NCBI GenBank assembly: GCA_965242745.1
Contig: CBDETG010000094.1
Span: 1-27,478 of the forward strand
Direction: 5' to 3'
DNA length: 27,478 nucleotides
Origin: JABAAI01 sp965242745
GTDB lineage: Bacteria > Spirochaetota > Leptospiria > Leptospirales > Leptonemataceae
Position 1 is the stretch's first letter. The number at the start of each line of letters is the position of its first letter. Of the stretch, positions 1 through 10,200 are shown piece after piece. The position numbers were made by a program, and so were the translations under genes. The notes below the pieces were generated by a model that saw only the letters and a program-made list of their open reading frames with translations, ran no database searches and was not told the origin of the DNA.

Positions 1-3
1 ATA

Positions 4-37
4 CGCGCTTTGCTATGATTCTAAGGCGCGCTTTTTT
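4..37 (+). terminator. Rho-independent terminator of a gene upstream of the window
   Basis: A GC-rich stem (CGCGCTT at 4-10 pairing with AAGGCGCG at 23-30, one bulged G) is followed by C and six T (31-37). This is the classical layout for termination on the + strand, so a + strand gene probably ends just left of the window. The stem is short and was judged by eye. Confidence 0.45.
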
Positions 38-356
38 GTGAAAGCGTGGTCTTGGAAATAGGCGCGCCAGGATGCTGGGGCGTATTTGGTACAGGCCTTT
101 TGCATAACCAGACGTGGAGACGCAGCTGGAGTACTAAAACATAGTAGAGACTCAGGTCCTCGTCCACCCTGGAGTATGGATGGGAATCTGGGCGCAGATT
201 TTCGTTTTTGCCTGCGAAACAACGTGTTTGTTTTGCGTGAAAAAACGTTGTTGTAGTGACTTTCCTTAGATCTTTTAGTACTAGCGCTCTTGTCATGCAA
301 AGCGTCTATTACGATCATTTCTGAATCAATATAAAAAACGCTCGACAAAAAACTAC
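38..356. other. Gene-free stretch
   Basis: Two overlapping - strand open frames cover this stretch, but neither has a recognisable motif, a Shine-Dalgarno sequence or a partner. They are rich in Lys, Arg, Pro and Ser, as random frames often are. I see no RNA gene and no repeat. It is probably spacer, with the promoter of the reductase gene at its right end. Confidence 0.4.
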
Positions 357-384
357 TTGTCCTGCGCCCTATAAAAAATATAGA
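357..384 (+). promoter_or_regulatory. Candidate sigma-70-like promoter for the reductase operon
   Basis: TTGTCC (357-362) and TATAGA (379-384) are separated by 16 bases and lie about 45 bases upstream of the reductase start codon. The same TATAGACT -10 block recurs upstream of the GspG-like gene. The match is by eye, without a start-site map. Confidence 0.35.
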
Positions 385-428
385 CTGCCGCCTTAGCTTA
401 GGAGCAGGCTTGTTACTGTGGAGTTTTT

Positions 429-2684
429 ATGAAGGCAAGTAATCATCTTTGGAAAGCAAAGCTTGCAGCTAAGATGCCAGAACAGTGGTCCGAAGAGATT
501 GATCATTATGAAAGGGATTTGCAGCTGCGTCAGAATGGCAGGCATGAGGAAAAGCTTTTTGCAGAAACGCGCCTTAGGCGCGGCGCCTATGGCCAACGTT
601 ATGATAATGGCCAGCGCCATGATGGCAGGGAAAAACGTACTTTGCAGTATCCAAACGGCCTTGCAAGTAAAGGGCCCAACACTCTCTGGCATGCTCCCGG
701 AATGCAGCGCATTAAGATTCCCTTTGGCGGCCTTACTCCTGCGCAATGTGAAACGCTTGCAGACTTAGCAGAAGAATATTCAGATGGAATTGCGCATATT
801 ACAACGCGTCAGGATGTTCAGCTTCACTTCATTCACATAGATGATACCCCATCATTGATGCGCCGCCTGGCAGCTGTGGGCATTACTACCCGCGAGGCTT
901 GCGGTAATTCTGTCCGCAACATTACGGCCTGCCCCTTGGCCGGCTGTTGCCGGCAGGAGCTCTTTGATGTGAGCCCCTATGCCAAAGCGCTTACTTTTTT
1001 TCTTCTTGGCCACCATGATGTGCAGGACTTTGGGCGTAAGTTCAAAATTGCTTTTTCAGGCTGCCAGCAGCATGCCTGCGCTTTGACTAATATACATGAC
1101 TTGGGCCTTATTGCTAAAACGCAGGTCATAGATGGGGAGGAAAAACGAGGCTTTGCTTTCTACGTAGGGGGTGGTTTAGGCGCAGTGCCGCATCCCGCTA
1201 AGTTGATAGAAGAATTCATAACAGAGGAGGAATTGCTGCCTATGGCCCAAGCTGTAGCCCGTGTTTTCGCCCGCTTGGGAGAGAAAAAAAACCGTGCTCG
1301 GGCGCGTATCAAATTTCTGGTAGCAAAGTTAGGCGCAGAAGAATTTCGCCGCCTGCTCAGGGAAGAGCGCCAAAAACAGCCCTATGACCCGCGTTGGACA
1401 GAGTATCTATCAGACTTGGAAGACTATCATCGCGAAGGGCCAGGGAAGCCTTCTACGCATTGCAATATAGCGGAGCTTGGCGATGATTTTCGGCTATGGC
1501 ATAAGCATAATGTATACATGCAGAAGCAAGAAGCTTATTATATTGTGACTATCAAACTGCCGCTTGGCGATATCAGCAGCCAACAGTTACGCGGCTTGGC
1601 TGATATTAGCAAAAAATACGCGGGAGGCAATCTGCGTACTACAGTAGAGCAAAATATAGTACTGCGCTGGGTCAGCGAGTCAGACCTGGGGGCGCTGTAC
1701 CAAGAGCTTAAGCAGGCTGATCTGGCAGAAATAGGAGCAGGACAGATTAGGGATATTGTCTCTTGTCCGGGCACAGATACCTGCAAGCTGGGGATTTCAG
1801 CTTCGCGGGGCTTAACATCAGAATTACGCCGTTGTTTTCAAAGTGGTGATATAGAGCTAGATGAAATCACCTCGAAACTGCGCATTAAAATCAGCGGATG
1901 TTTTAATTCCTGCGGTCAGCATCATATCTCTGACTTGGGCTTTTATGGAGTAAGCAGGAAGGCGGGAGGGCGCACAGTGCCTCATTTCCAAGTTGTTTTA
2001 GGAGGCAAGTGGGAAGAAAATGGAGGCTCTTATGGTTTGCCCATTATGGCTATACCTTCTAAAAATGTGCCTAAGGCTGTTTTACTCCTGCTTAGCCGCT
2101 ATAAAAAAGAACGTCATGATGGAGAGCGCTTTTATGACTTCATGCAGCGCTTGGGTAAGGCAGAAGCTAAGAAAACGCTGGAAGCTCTGACGCATATACC
2201 TGCTTATGAAGAAGACAGCTCTTATTACAGTGACTGGGGGGACCCTCGTGAGTTTACTACAGGCGATATGGGCGTAGGAGAGTGCGCGGGTGAAGTTATC
2301 AATCGTGTAGACATGGACTTAGGGGCCGCAGAGCGGAGCGTTTTTGAAGCGCAGCTTCTGTTGGAAGCAAAAGATTACTATAAAGCAAAAGAGAAAGCGC
2401 GTGATGCGATGCTGGTAGCTGCCCGCGCTCTGGTGAAAATATACCATCTGGACGTACCCAGCGAGCCTGCGGTTATTATAGATGAGTTTCGCAGACGTTT
2501 TTATGATACGCAGCTTTTTTTCGATCCCTATGCCGGCGGCAAGTTTGCAGCTTACCTTTTCCAAGCCTTTCAAAAAGAAAGCGCCCACCCAAGCTCCGTA
2601 GACGAAGAACAGGCTCATCGCCTTGTGGAAGAGGCTGCGCTGTTCATAGAAGCTTCTCATAGCTGCTCGCTGCGCTTAAGCTGA
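429..2684 (+). CDS. Siroheme/[4Fe-4S] nitrite or sulfite reductase with C-terminal HEPN-like domain
   Basis: This is a cytoplasmic six-electron reductase that reduces sulfite to sulfide or nitrite to ammonia. The two pseudo-symmetric halves of the family are visible: the first at about residues 75-320 (HITTRQDVQLHFIH, NITACPLAGC) and the second at about 345-610. The cluster and siroheme ligands are in the second half, as C446-x5-C452 (SCPGTDTC) and C491-x3-C495 (SGCFNSCGQHH). Family members usually have about 500-600 residues. This one has 751 because of a helical tail after about residue 625 that looks like the HEPN domain fused to some nitrite/sulfite reductases. The start is the ATG after GTGGAG (418-423). 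A small conserved partner gene follows 40 bases downstream. Sulfite versus nitrite cannot be decided from sequence; assimilatory sulfite reduction is my guess. No flavoprotein partner gene is nearby, so the electron donor may be ferredoxin. Confidence 0.88.
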   Translation: MKASNHLWKAKLAAKMPEQWSEEIDHYERDLQLRQNGRHEEKLFAETRLRRGAYGQRYDNGQRHDGREKRTLQYPNGLASKGPNTLWHAPGMQRIKIPFGGLTPAQCETLADLAEEYSDGIAHITTRQDVQLHFIHIDDTPSLMRRLAAVGITTREACGNSVRNITACPLAGCCRQELFDVSPYAKALTFFLLGHHDVQDFGRKFKIAFSGCQQHACALTNIHDLGLIAKTQVIDGEEKRGFAFYVGGGLGAVPHPAKLIEEFITEEELLPMAQAVARVFARLGEKKNRARARIKFLVAKLGAEEFRRLLREERQKQPYDPRWTEYLSDLEDYHREGPGKPSTHCNIAELGDDFRLWHKHNVYMQKQEAYYIVTIKLPLGDISSQQLRGLADISKKYAGGNLRTTVEQNIVLRWVSESDLGALYQELKQADLAEIGAGQIRDIVSCPGTDTCKLGISASRGLTSELRRCFQSGDIELDEITSKLRIKISGCFNSCGQHHISDLGFYGVSRKAGGRTVPHFQVVLGGKWEENGGSYGLPIMAIPSKNVPKAVLLLLSRYKKERHDGERFYDFMQRLGKAEAKKTLEALTHIPAYEEDSSYYSDWGDPREFTTGDMGVGECAGEVINRVDMDLGAAERSVFEAQLLLEAKDYYKAKEKARDAMLVAARALVKIYHLDVPSEPAVIIDEFRRRFYDTQLFFDPYAGGKFAAYLFQAFQKESAHPSSVDEEQAHRLVEEAALFIEASHSCSLRLS

Positions 2685-2724
2685 CTTTTTTTACAAAGTA
2701 AATGTCACCGATCTTAGTTTGCCT

Positions 2725-3294
2725 ATGGAATTACAACATCTGAATCTCAAAGTATATTGCCAAGAGCCCTGTCCTATCGAGAATACGCAGGCAGTCATTC
2801 CCGTATTTCATAGATGGATTCAAGAGCGCGTATTGGGCGAAGAGCTCCTAATTGATGTTGCTGATTATTCACATGTGCCCGGGGGACCGGGTGTTTTACT
2901 GATTGGCCATGAGGCTTTTTACAGCCTTGAACTTGGTCCTGAAAAACGCCTTGGCCTGCTCTATAACAGGCGCACACAGATGCACGGCACAGCGCAGGAA
3001 AAGCTAGTCGAGCTGCTTTCGGCCTTAGTACGAGCAGCGCAGTTACTTGAGAAAGAAAGCTTCTTAGGCGCAGGGAAGCTGCGTTTTGATTACAAGGAGC
3101 TTAAGATTCTTTGTAACGATCGATGCCTTAGCCCAAACGAGAAAGCAAGCTTCTCGCAGGACTTGCAGGACGCATTCCATAGAGCTTTAGCAAGCCTAAG
3201 TGAAACATTCCCGGATACGATACCCGCTAAAATGAAACTCTCTTACCTGCAACAGGACCCAAGGGCGCGCTTTACAATGGAAGCGAAAGCCTAA
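2725..3294 (+). CDS. Conserved protein of unknown function partnered with the reductase
   Basis: The protein has about 189 residues, with no signal peptide and no membrane segment, so it is probably cytoplasmic. A well-ordered motif reads FHRWIQE, LLIDVADYSHVPGGPGVLLIGHE and then LGLLYNRR, with NDRCLSPN further on. I recall this pattern from conserved uncharacterised proteins in other Gram-negative bacteria, though I cannot name a domain with certainty. It starts 40 bases after the reductase stop and a terminator hairpin follows it, so the two form an operon and it probably serves sulfite or nitrite reduction. The ATG at 2725 was preferred; an in-frame TTG at 2719 is also possible, and neither has a clear Shine-Dalgarno. 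No function is claimed. Confidence 0.75.
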   Translation: MELQHLNLKVYCQEPCPIENTQAVIPVFHRWIQERVLGEELLIDVADYSHVPGGPGVLLIGHEAFYSLELGPEKRLGLLYNRRTQMHGTAQEKLVELLSALVRAAQLLEKESFLGAGKLRFDYKELKILCNDRCLSPNEKASFSQDLQDAFHRALASLSETFPDTIPAKMKLSYLQQDPRARFTMEAKA

Positions 3295-3314
3295 ATCGCT
3301 GCCCTGTGCAAAAT

Positions 3315-3346
3315 AGGGAGCTTAACTTTTTCAAGAAAAGCTCCCT
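3315..3346. terminator. Bidirectional hairpin between convergent genes
   Basis: A perfect 9-bp stem (AGGGAGCTT at 3315-3323, AAGCTCCCT at 3338-3346) with a 14-base loop lies between the + strand reductase operon and the - strand histone gene. T-rich sequence is present on the - side (ATTTTG) and weak on the + side. It probably ends both transcripts. Confidence 0.6.
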
Positions 3347-3389
3347 GACATTGCTTCTAGTATGTACTTTGCCGAAGCTTTAGCTTAGC

Positions 3390-3572
3390 TCAAAAATCGT
3401 GGGGCTTAATAGTGCTTCTTCTATTTTCTTTTGTGCGTTTTATTGCACTGTCTATCAGCTCGTAGATTTTATTATTTAAAGCATCTACGGCATCACCAGA
3501 CGTCATGCACCCCTTTTCTTTGATATAAGCTTTGGTTTTGCTAGTGACAACCAGCACTTCTCTATTTGCCAT
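3390..3572 (-). CDS. Single-domain bacterial histone (histone-fold DNA-binding protein)
   Basis: The 60-residue basic protein is predicted to bind DNA as a histone-fold dimer. The pattern fits the fold: a short helix 1 (about residues 11-19), a loop, a long helix 2 (about 25-50) and then the loop-2 signature RRSTIKPHDF. That signature closely matches the archaeal-histone end RKTIKxxDI. Helix 3 is nearly absent, as in the short bacterial histones of Bdellovibrio (Bd0055/HBb) and Leptospira (HLp). In those species the histones are abundant and coat DNA in an unusual way. The start ATG has a strong Shine-Dalgarno (GAGGAAGGA). The gene stands alone, converging with the reductase operon. It is not HU: the HU beta-arm sequence is missing. 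Confidence 0.85.
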   Translation of the reverse strand: MANREVLVVTSKTKAYIKEKGCMTSGDAVDALNNKIYELIDSAIKRTKENRRSTIKPHDF

Positions 3573-3597
3573 TCGTTTTCCTTCCTCTTGTTTGATT

Positions 3598-3820
3598 AAG
3601 AGCCAAGCCTAAGCCGGCTCTTGGTGCTGCATGAGAGGCTGTCCATTCGCTGGAGGCGCAAGCTAAACAACAGACGGCCCTTGCATGGGCATCCTGTACT
3701 TCTTTAGCTTCCCTAAGACAGCCTTAGCATGCAGGGCCGCATGTCGAAGGCAATTCAACATGCGGGGGCATTTTGGAGTTCCCTTCAAAATGCCTTTGCC
3801 CTAAAGCCTCTAATAGAGGC
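3598..3820. other. Gene-free stretch with a run of hairpins (possible structured RNA or leader)
   Basis: Six inverted repeats lie within about 220 bases: AAGAGCC/GGCTCTT (3598-3604, 3616-3622); GGCCCTTGCATG with CATGCAGGGCC (3676-3687, 3728-3738, one bulge), enclosing CTAAG/CTTAG (3713-3727); CCGCATG/CATGCGG (3737-3743, 3759-3765); GGCATTTTG/CAAAATGCC (3767-3775, 3786-3794); and GCCTCTA/TAGAGGC (3806-3820). A 62-codon + strand frame crosses the region without a ribosome site and was not accepted. On the - strand the block is the upstream region of the histone gene, so it could be a leader, a small RNA or leftover repeat DNA. No known RNA family was recognised. From 3821 to 3991 I see nothing. 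Confidence 0.35.
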
Positions 3821-3991
3821 AGCTTGGGGACACTGCTCTAAGAAAGCTAAAAAGATCAGCAAAACAACTGATGCGCTTTTAGTTTCTACGAGCTCTAGCG
3901 CCATAGAAGCTGTATAGACCTAAGAAGACAAGCGTATTTTTCGCAATTTTTTGATCATGTTCTAGTTAGCGAAATATCTTAGTTGCGCTTC

Positions 3992-4246
3992 CTAATTGGC
4001 GATGAAGGCCGAAGTAAAGAGGCGATAATGGAAGCTGCCGTACAAAAGAGCGCTCTTTTGCTGCTTGTCATACAATCTTTGCTGCGCTGCTTGCAGGGCC
4101 CAGTTGAAGCGCTCCAGCAAGGAAGGCAGGCCTTTCATAGAAAGCTCGGACAAAATATGCGTGGATCAAAGATACTGGGCTGTGCAGGGGAATAATATGT
4201 AATCCTCCAAGCTCTTTGCCTAAACTATGAAGCAAATTATTTGTGG
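3992..4246 (-). pseudogene. Out-of-frame C-terminal CHAT tail of the giant TPR protein
   Basis: Past the stop of the giant gene the - strand still reads as protein. In a shifted frame (about 4246-4125) it gives SLGKELGGLHIIPLHSP and then FVRAFYERP. Below about 4130 it returns to the original frame with SLLERFNWALQAAQQRLYD and LLYGSFHYRLF, ending at TAG 3992-3994. This is how CHAT domains end: a small-residue strand, a 'FFxxFY' helix, 'ALxxAQ', then a final aromatic strand. Two compensating one-base shifts would explain it, from decay, sequencing error or, less likely, recoding. With the frame restored the protein would be about 75 residues longer. Confidence 0.6.
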
Positions 4247-7200
4247 TAGAGGCTTAGTTTGTCCATATTCTTTCAGGCTTGCGCCAAGCAGATTCGATGA
4301 GAGGAAATAAACTGCGGTTTTTTTGGCTATCTTCTGTCTCAGTTTTCCCGCAAAAAGGGCGACATTGTTTTTTTTGATAGCGCTCAAAATATGATACACA
4401 GGCAGTTTCGAAGCCGGCCCTAATTCCGATGCTGTTTCATGCGCTAAGGCCTTAGCCAGAGCCCTTTTTTCCATAGCATAGATGCGCTCTATCACATCGC
4501 CTTCTAATCCTTCTTTTGCCTGCGTCAACTGCCTCGAGCCCACAACTCTGGGATGAAAACTTTGCTTTGCTTTTGTATATGCGCTGTCCAAGAGATCCTG
4601 TTCTAAGAAACTCCCTAAGCTAAGGACTTGGAGAAGACCAGCAGGTGAGTCTGAGGATAATGGAGCAAGGCTATGCACAGAAGGAAGCCAAACATAAGTG
4701 AGAGCTTTGGCATTAGGAGGAAGTAATGCGCTATAGATCTCCTTGATTTGCTCTCCTAATGCCGCAGCTTCAGGATGATGAAGACGCCTAAGCTGTAAAT
4801 ACTTGCATAGCTTCCTGCGCAGGTACAAAGCAGATTCCTCTAAGGGCACGGCAGACAGGGTCTTAGAATCAAAGAGGAGTCGCCAAGCTTTTTCGCCGCG
4901 ATCTACTAAGGCTATAAGAGTCTGTTTGTCTGGTATCTTTTTATGTATGGCTTTTGCGTAATTCTGATAGGATAATGTTTTCTTGCACGGTCCTAGATGG
5001 AAGGATGCGGCTGCATAACAGAGAGCGGCCTCCTCTTTGAGAAAGGCCAGATTAGCAAGCGCCTGCCAATTCTCGTTTTTTTCCGCTTTCCATTGCAGGA
5101 AGCCAAGAGCCATAGCTATATCCCTATACAAGGCAGGGTCTGAGGCTTTCTGTAAAAAAAGCGCTAAGGCAGGATCAAGCTTCTTCAATAATAAGTTTTC
5201 TTGTTTCAAGCTAAGCCAAAGTTCCACAAAGAGAGTCTTTGGCAAGCCCTCTTCTTCCTGTGCTTGCGGCTTTTGCAGCCACAAGGCATAGAAGTCTTGG
5301 AATTTGTCTTTTCCTAAGGCATCTAAAACCATTGCCAGGCGCGCCGCTCTGTTGCTTTGCTTTGCTTGATAGATGGCTGCCCCTCTCATTTCTCTATAAA
5401 GTTGAAAGAAATACAAGGCTTGCATGAAAGCATTCTCCTGCGCATAGCGCTCTGCAATGCCTAGAAGCATTGCCGCTTTGCGGGAAGGCGGCAAAGTCCT
5501 ATGCTTGCTGCTTAGGAACTGCTCCAAAAGATAGACATGTGATGCGCTGGAATCCAAATGCGCATACTTGAGCAGGAGATGATAGAGCAAAGAGTCTTGG
5601 AACAGCAGCACATAGCCCCTTTTCGCCTCAGACAGGCCCTGAGCCTTGCTTGTATCTCTTGTATCTATGACATATTCTAGATTTTGCAGCTTTATAGGTA
5701 CACCCTTTAAGGCCTTAGACCATTCATGTACAATTTTTCCAAGCGCTGCCGCTGCGCTTGCTTTCCTAAGTCCTAAGTTTTCTTCTTTTTTTCCGCTCCA
5801 CAATGCCCATAAGAGGCGCAAAAAGGGGTCTCTTTGTTTGCTGGAAAAAAGCTTGTCTAAAGAAGGAGACAGGGGGGCCTGAGCAAGGAAATATTTGTCC
5901 AAAGCGATGGCCGCCTCCCAATCCCGGAGAGTCTGCCTTAGATATTCTGGGCTCTGTTCTGCTTCCTGCTTTGCTTCGTATTGCCTAAGGAGCTCCTCTG
6001 CCATATCGTACTGGAGCTTTGCTGCAAGCAGGGCGAGAGTCTCTATGATTTGCGCAGGTCCTTGTCTTGTGAGATAGGGCAATGCCTTCCTCCAAAGGCG
6101 CTCTATACGCTTATGATCATCCTCTTGCGCACCGCTTTTTTCTTTTGCGCCTAGGGCTTGGATAAGACTAAGCCATGCGTCCTGTTCGTAGAGCTCTTGT
6201 TTTTTAGGAAAGCGCTTGCTGTAAGCGCTAAGATAACGCTGCGCTAGGGAATACTTCTGGTTTTGTAGGAAAGAGGCTACGCTTTGCTGGTAGATGCGGG
6301 ATTCGAAGTCTCTTTTCTTTTTGTTCTGCGCATAGAGCAGCAAGGCAGCTATGTCTTGCAGGAGTGAAGCTTGCTTTGCTAACAGCTGCTGCTCTGCTTT
6401 GCCTTGCAGGGCATGAAAATTCTGCGGCGCATAGGCAAGGAGTATTTCTATCTGAGTCCACTCTAAGGCCAGCTCTGCTTCTATTTCTTCTGCTTCAGGG
6501 TGCCAAGGGACATAGGAAGCTGCTTTTTGATAGTATAACTGCGCTTTTTGCAATAAGCCTTGCTGCGCCCAAGTCTGCGCCTGTTTTCTATGAGCTTCAT
6601 ATTGCTCTTTGCTGTACTTGCCATATTCCTTTCCTGCAAAGCCCGGAAAACCAAAGAGCCTTAAGCCCTTAGAAGCATAAGCCTGCGTGCCTGCTATAGA
6701 TAAAATGGATAAGAGAGAAGGGGCTTTGCTGCGCTCAGCTAAGAGCAGGCTTGCTATCCCTTGAGAACGCAGGCATTCGTAAAGCAAAAGTAGTTTTTGA
6801 TAGGATAAGCCTTTAGGCAGGTTAAAGGCGCTGTCCCCCGCCGGCAGGTGGAGCAAAGCGATGGCGTGCGTGTTTTTCCCGGTGAGCTTGAAACGCAGCG
6901 CTTGAGTCACAGTTGTTATGTTTGGCTTTTCTTCAGATTGCAGACTCAGTATAAATGCCTGCTCTTTGCCTTCTAAGAGCCTTGTTTTTGGCGGGCCTAT
7001 ATTGACTGTGTTGAGATGCTTGTTTTGTATGATTCTTTTTTGAGAACTGCCATAGCCTAGAAAGATCTCGCTTAGGCTGCTGGCAAAAACAGGGGCAGGG
7101 AGCGCTTCGTCTATCTGAGCTGTGATGGCATGAAAATCCACGCCAAAGAAAGCAGCGTCGCTGATAATAAAAATGTCTTCTATTTGCCTGTCCTGCCCTA

Positions 7201-10200
7201 TGCATTGCTCCAGCATCTTTTTAGCAAGAGCCTGCTTTTTTTGCCCTCTTTGGCTTTGTTCCAGAGCAAAAATCAGCCCAGCTTTTGAGATGGCCTTCCC
7301 TGTAAAGCACCAAGACGCAGCAGAGCGGGCGTCTATTTGAAACAAGACGATCAGCTTCTGCCTGCCGTCTAATGCTGCCTGCCTGTCTTTGCTTGGGCCA
7401 AAGAGGTCTTGAAGAAAGGAGCGATGCTCAGGCACAAGCAGCCTAAGCTGAGCTAGTTTTTGCTTCGTGTCCTTTCGCAGAGCTTTTCTTTGGAGAAATA
7501 TATCGCTTAGCTTCTCTCTGCGAAAGCGTTTGCGTCTTTCCAGCTGCTCGAGAGAGCGCAGCTCCACAAAATTCTCCCGCACTTGCTCATAGATTTTTTG
7601 ACTCCGTGACTCATTTTGCGTAATAGGATAACGAAAATAATGATGCTGCCAAGCCAGCTCTTTCATTCTTTCCAAGAGTCTCAAGGCTTCTTTCTGCTTA
7701 TCTTTTTGCCTAAGAAGAAATGCAATAAAGCTATTACGGATATGCTCTTGATCTGCTCTCCATTCCTCATAGTAATAGGGATGTTCATAGATGAGAGACA
7801 GAAGCCTCTGTGAGTGATAGGCAGACTGCTTTTGCTTTTCTGCAGAGGGGGCAAGGCTTTGGACTTCTTCTAAAAGCCTTATATCCAGCAGGCGTAAGAG
7901 CATTTCTTCGCGAATCAAATGGAACTCAAGGGCCTCCCTTAGAGCGCTTTGTATTAAAGAATGAGCAAGCTCTAAGCGGCCGCTGATCCAGTAAAGGCGC
8001 GCCAGATTATAGCGGCAGCGTACTAAAAAACGCTGCTCTGAGGCCTCCTTACTTTCTTCATCCTTATCTGCTATGATGGTCTTAGTAATATTGATAGCGC
8101 GCGCAAAATAACTATGCGCTTCCTTGTGCTGTTTTTGGCCCTGCTTCTCTCTTCCCCGTGATGCTGCCGCAAGAAGAGAGAGGCCCTTGTAAAAAAATAA
8201 ATGACTCCTCAGAGAGGCAATTCTGTGCAGCCTCCTGCGGGCCATATTTTCAAAGGCAACGCCGTCTTTTGCCCTATGAAATTCATAGGCAGCATATTCA
8301 AAGCGCCTTTTCTGAATAAACTTTTTCAAGAGCCATGAGCGAAAATCTTTTTCAAAGGCCTCTAGTTCTTCAAGCGCAGCGTCTGTAAGCTCTATAATAT
8401 TTTCTTCTTTCTGATAAGGATGATATTGTAACAAGCCGAGTATAGCTTTCAAAGCATTGGCAAAATTTCTTTCATAGGAAACTATGTCTTTCAGTTCTTT
8501 TGCTTTCTTGGCTGCTTTTTGAAAGAGTTGCGCTGCCTGCTTGTAATCCTGCCTTTTGTAAAAGTGCAAAGCCTCTCTGTTTAAATTATTCAGGTAAGCC
8601 CTTTGGCCATGCTTGAGGTCTAGATCATGCGCAGCTAAAATTTCTCTTTGCTCTTTTAAAAGCAGCTCCGCCTTTGCAAGCTCTCCCCTAATAAGCATAT
8701 TTTCCAGTTGTATGCCTAAAGAAAGTTGATACTGGCGCAGAGAGGAAAAACCATAGGGATTGCGCCCCTTGCCTATTACAGAAAAATCCTCGCCAAAATC
8801 CAGAAGACAGCCAAGACCTCTGCCGCAGTAGGTCTTAGGCTGATATAGGCTGTCATCTCTATGTAATTCTTCTTTTTTCGCATAGAAGCCCGCTAACTTT
8901 GCTTTTTTATCTGACTTTTCAAGCTGCTTGTTGTCTTGGTAAGCCATAGCAAGGAAATTCAAAAGATTAGCGCGATTGAGGCCTGAGCGAAGAGCCTTCC
9001 CCTTTTTGCTTAGGTAGTGATCAGCTTTCTCATAGTAAGGAACAGCTGCTTGGGACTGCCCAGACTGCCAATATGCCAGGCCAATAAGGGCCAAAAGCAG
9101 CGCCATGCGGGCCCGTGAGTTTTCCATAGCTTTCTCTAAGTCTTCTGCGCTCTCGGCGGGAAGAGGCTTGTTTTTTTCATATTCTTCAGAAATGAAAAAG
9201 CGCGCTCGTTTGTATTCCCGCTGTAAAGGCGCATACTCCTCTTTTTCATAGAAGTCGTAGCATTTCTTGAGATAGAAAATAGACTTGGGGTAGTATTCCG
9301 GCTTGGAGGCGGCTTGGTAGAGCAGAGACCTCCCAAAATTCAGATATGTGAGGGCTCTTTGCTTAGGGCTTTCAAAGCCGTCTCTTTGCCGGCCTGCGCC
9401 CGGCTTTGCAGGATCAAGGTAGGAGAGGGACTGCTCGTAATGCTTGGCTGCTTCTCTGAAATTAAGAAGAATAAAGTAATTGTTAGCAAGATTCAAATGG
9501 AGCCTTCCTAGATGGAAGGCATATTCCTGTTTTTCTTTGCCTTGCTGCTCTTCTTTCCTGCTTACATAATTCAGAGCTCTTTGGTAAAGCTCTGTATTTG
9601 CTTCATAGTATTGATCAGGGAAGTAGACTTCGTAAAAATGTTCATAGAATCTCCCATCTTCCTCCTTATTTGCTGATTGGATGAGGCTTGCTATGAGATT
9701 CCTTTTGTACTGCACCAGAAATTTCTTGCGCTCATCTACGTATTGGTAAAGCCAGCCTAAGAGCAGGTACGCATCGGTGTGCGAAGGGTCTACATGTAAA
9801 ATATACTGCAGAAGATATTCTGCGTTTTTTAAGTCTTGCAGTATCTCCTTTTTCGCCTTCTGTAAAAATTGCTCGGAAAGATGCGAGCCCTTTTCCTGCA
9901 AACGTTGATAGAGTCTTTCCCGCTCCAGATTTTTCTGCGTCAAGGCATAGGCATAGCCGTATAGAGTGGAGAGATTATTGGCGCTGACAGCCCGTTTCAG
10001 GATAAGCTGGTAGTCCCGTTCCAATGCGCGGAAATTTTCTAGATTGTATACTTCCCGATCTCCTAAAATCAGTTTCAAGACGAGTTTGCTTTTCAATCCG
10101 CTTAGTTCCAGACTCTGTTGATTTTGCTCGACTACTATATCTACTTCCAAACGTTGAAAATAGATGCTCCTTTCTGCATAAAGTTTCTGCAGGGCTTCCA

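Noticed and set aside
13..348. Two overlapping - strand frames of 111 and 91 codons at the left end
   Set aside because: No motif, no ribosome site, and a composition typical of chance frames.
3729..3917. 62-codon + strand frame beside the histone gene
   Set aside because: No Shine-Dalgarno and no recognisable motif, and it runs through several hairpins.
3983..4195. 70-codon + strand frame
   Set aside because: It is antisense to the CHAT tail of the giant gene.
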